Of a stretch of DNA of 6,185 nt, positions 4,927-6,185 are shown piece after piece (the first letter of the stretch is position 1; the number at the start of each line of letters is the position of its first letter). Position numbers and translations under genes: made by a program. Below the pieces are notes generated by a model. The model was not told where the DNA came from, did no database searches, and saw only the letters and a program-made list of their open reading frames with translations. Source of the DNA: Armatimonadota bacterium (GTDB lineage Bacteria > Armatimonadota > UBA5829); NCBI GenBank assembly GCA_026415535.1, contig JAOAGX010000137.1, forward strand, positions 1 through 6,185, written 5' to 3'.

Positions 4927-6185
4927 CTAAACAAACATCAAGTATGGCGACTCCAATATCTGTCTCACGCGAGCAAGAAACTCAGCCGCTGGTGCCCCAT
5001 CCATAACTCGATGGTCGAAAGTTAGGCTCAGAGTCATCATCGAGCGTACCTCAATTCGACCTTCTACCACAGCCGGCTTCTGAATAATTCTACCGACTCC
5101 CAATATCGCACTTTGCCCGGGCGTGATTATAGGGGTGAAGCTGTCCACGCCGTACGTGCCCAGATTTGTAATGGTAAACGTACCTCCCTTGAAGTCGTCA
5201 GCACCCGACTTGCCTTCGCGAGCACGCGCGATAAGTTCTTTGGCCTCAACGGATATTTGAGGGATCGTCTTGCCACGAACATCCCTAACTACCGGCACCA
5301 CCAATCCGCCTTCGACAGCCGTCGCGATACCAATGTTAATCTGATCGTGAATAACTATGCTATCGCCCTCAATTGACGAGTTTACTATCTGTTTGTCCTC
5401 GATTGCCCTGGCAGCCGCTTTGACGATTATATCCGTATACGATACTCTCACACCGTAGCGCGCCTCGATATCTTGTAGAATGCTTTCCCGCATTTTCACG
5501 CACTCGGTCATATCGACTTCTGTTACGAGAGTCACGTGGACTGCCGCCCGAGCACTTGACTCGACAGCTTGAGCCACCCCCTTGCGCAAACCAGCGAAGG
5601 GAATCCTCTGACCGATTGAAGGTTGAGGAGTAGGCACTGCAGCAGCACGCCTGACATCCTCGCTCGTGACTCGTCGACCAACCCCAGTTCCAGTCACAGC
5701 CTCCGCTGACACGCCTAAATCGGCAGCTATCTTGCTTGCCAACGGGGTAAGCTTCGGCATCGACGCAATGTATTCGAGAACGTCTTTCTCGACGATTCTC
5801 CCATTTGGTCCTGTCCCTCGCCCGGCAAGTACGGCGATGTCAATTCCGTGTTCGCGAGCGACTCGCTTGGCAGCAGGGGATGCAAAAATCCTACCTTCAG
5901 GCTGCAAAGGGCGAATCTCCGCCTCGGGAAGACGAACTTCCTCCTCAGCAGGAGGAACTTCACGATCAGCCGGCTTGGCGGGGAATTTGGCCTCTAACGG
6001 CTCGGTAGGAGCGGCATGAGCCTCTACCTTCCGAGAAACCTCGCCTTCTTGAGGAGCTAGAAGGTGGTCGATAGGTTCGTCGGCAGTCCCAATAATCGCA
6101 ATCGGTTCCTTGACCGGAACCACTTCGTCCGGATGGGCCAGGATCTTGCGTAGCACACCGGATTCGGGTGCCTCTACCTCCATGT
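4927..6185 (-). CDS. 2-oxoacid dehydrogenase E2 (dihydrolipoamide acyltransferase), 5' end cut by window
   Basis: The last 418 codons are visible. The ATG at 6183 is internal: MEVEAPESGVL is the stretch just after the lipoyl-lysine turn, so the gene continues upstream of the window. Order, counting from that M: remainder of a lipoyl domain (1 to about 35), a flexible Pro/Glu/Ala linker, peripheral subunit-binding domain 1 (about 98-140, with GTGPNGRIVEKDV), domain 2 (about 143-181, with GTGVGRRVTSEDV), and the catalytic domain (about 190-418). The catalytic domain contains the acyltransferase motif DHRVMDG (390-396, H391 and D395). E2 forms the cytoplasmic core that passes an acyl group from lipoate to CoA. 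Substrate (pyruvate, branched-chain or acetoin type) cannot be decided. E1 genes probably lie upstream outside the window. No E3 gene follows; PHP comes next after 126-140 nt. Confidence 0.93.
   Translation of the reverse strand, partial: MEVEAPESGVLRKILAHPDEVVPVKEPIAIIGTADEPIDHLLAPQEGEVSRKVEAHAAPTEPLEAKFPAKPADREVPPAEEEVRLPEAEIRPLQPEGRIFASPAAKRVAREHGIDIAVLAGRGTGPNGRIVEKDVLEYIASMPKLTPLASKIAADLGVSAEAVTGTGVGRRVTSEDVRRAAAVPTPQPSIGQRIPFAGLRKGVAQAVESSARAAVHVTLVTEVDMTECVKMRESILQDIEARYGVRVSYTDIIVKAAARAIEDKQIVNSSIEGDSIVIHDQINIGIATAVEGGLVVPVVRDVRGKTIPQISVEAKELIARAREGKSGADDFKGGTFTITNLGTYGVDSFTPIITPGQSAILGVGRIIQKPAVVEGRIEVRSMMTLSLTFDHRVMDGAPAAEFLARVRQILESPYLMFV

Noticed and set aside
6181..6183. ATG as the true start of the E2 gene
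   Set aside because: MEVEAPESGVL is normally preceded by the lipoyl-lysine (DKA-type) turn and the first half of the lipoyl domain, so this methionine is internal and the gene is cut by the window.

Overview
The window holds six protein-coding genes, all on the minus strand, so transcription runs from high to low coordinates. Two are cut by the window edges. In transcription order they are: an acyltransferase (E2) of a 2-oxoacid dehydrogenase complex (its start lies beyond 6185), a PHP-family metal-dependent phosphoesterase, two different Gfo/Idh/MocA NAD(P)-dependent oxidoreductases, a sugar-1-phosphate nucleotidyltransferase, and the front half of an anomeric sugar kinase related to N-acetylhexosamine 1-kinase (NahK/MdsC), which runs off at position 1. 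I see no credible plus-strand gene, tRNA, rRNA, CRISPR array or transposase.

Layout. From 6185 to 3030 the genes are fairly tightly packed. About 126-140 nt separate E2 from PHP, and 23 nt separate PHP from the first oxidoreductase. A 141-nt spacer (2889-3029) with a small perfect hairpin precedes the second oxidoreductase. A 394-nt gene-free spacer (1496-1889) follows it. This spacer is AT-rich and contains an imperfect tandem array of 18-19 bp units, looser relatives of the unit, and a hairpin element resembling a dispersed intergenic repeat. It also has a plausible sigma70-type promoter facing the last two genes. The nucleotidyltransferase and kinase then overlap by an ATGA, a sign of translational coupling.

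How the genes may work together. Kinase plus nucleotidyltransferase is a recognisable two-step salvage route: free sugar (often GlcNAc/GalNAc in this kinase family) to sugar-1-phosphate to NDP-sugar. The two oxidoreductases and the PHP phosphoesterase would fit sugar or polyol interconversion next to it, but their substrates cannot be read from sequence. The E2 gene is probably the 3' end of a separate keto-acid dehydrogenase operon. It carries two consecutive E3-binding domains, which is less common than one.

Organism. Moderate GC, many Gfo/Idh/MocA-type enzymes, the NahK-like kinase and nucleotidyltransferase pair, and the intergenic repeat suggest an environmental heterotrophic bacterium. 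Armatimonadota, Chloroflexota, Acidobacteriota or a similar lineage would be consistent. This is a weak inference, as no taxonomic marker gene is present. No clearly undescribed system is visible. The repeat-rich spacer is the least explained part.
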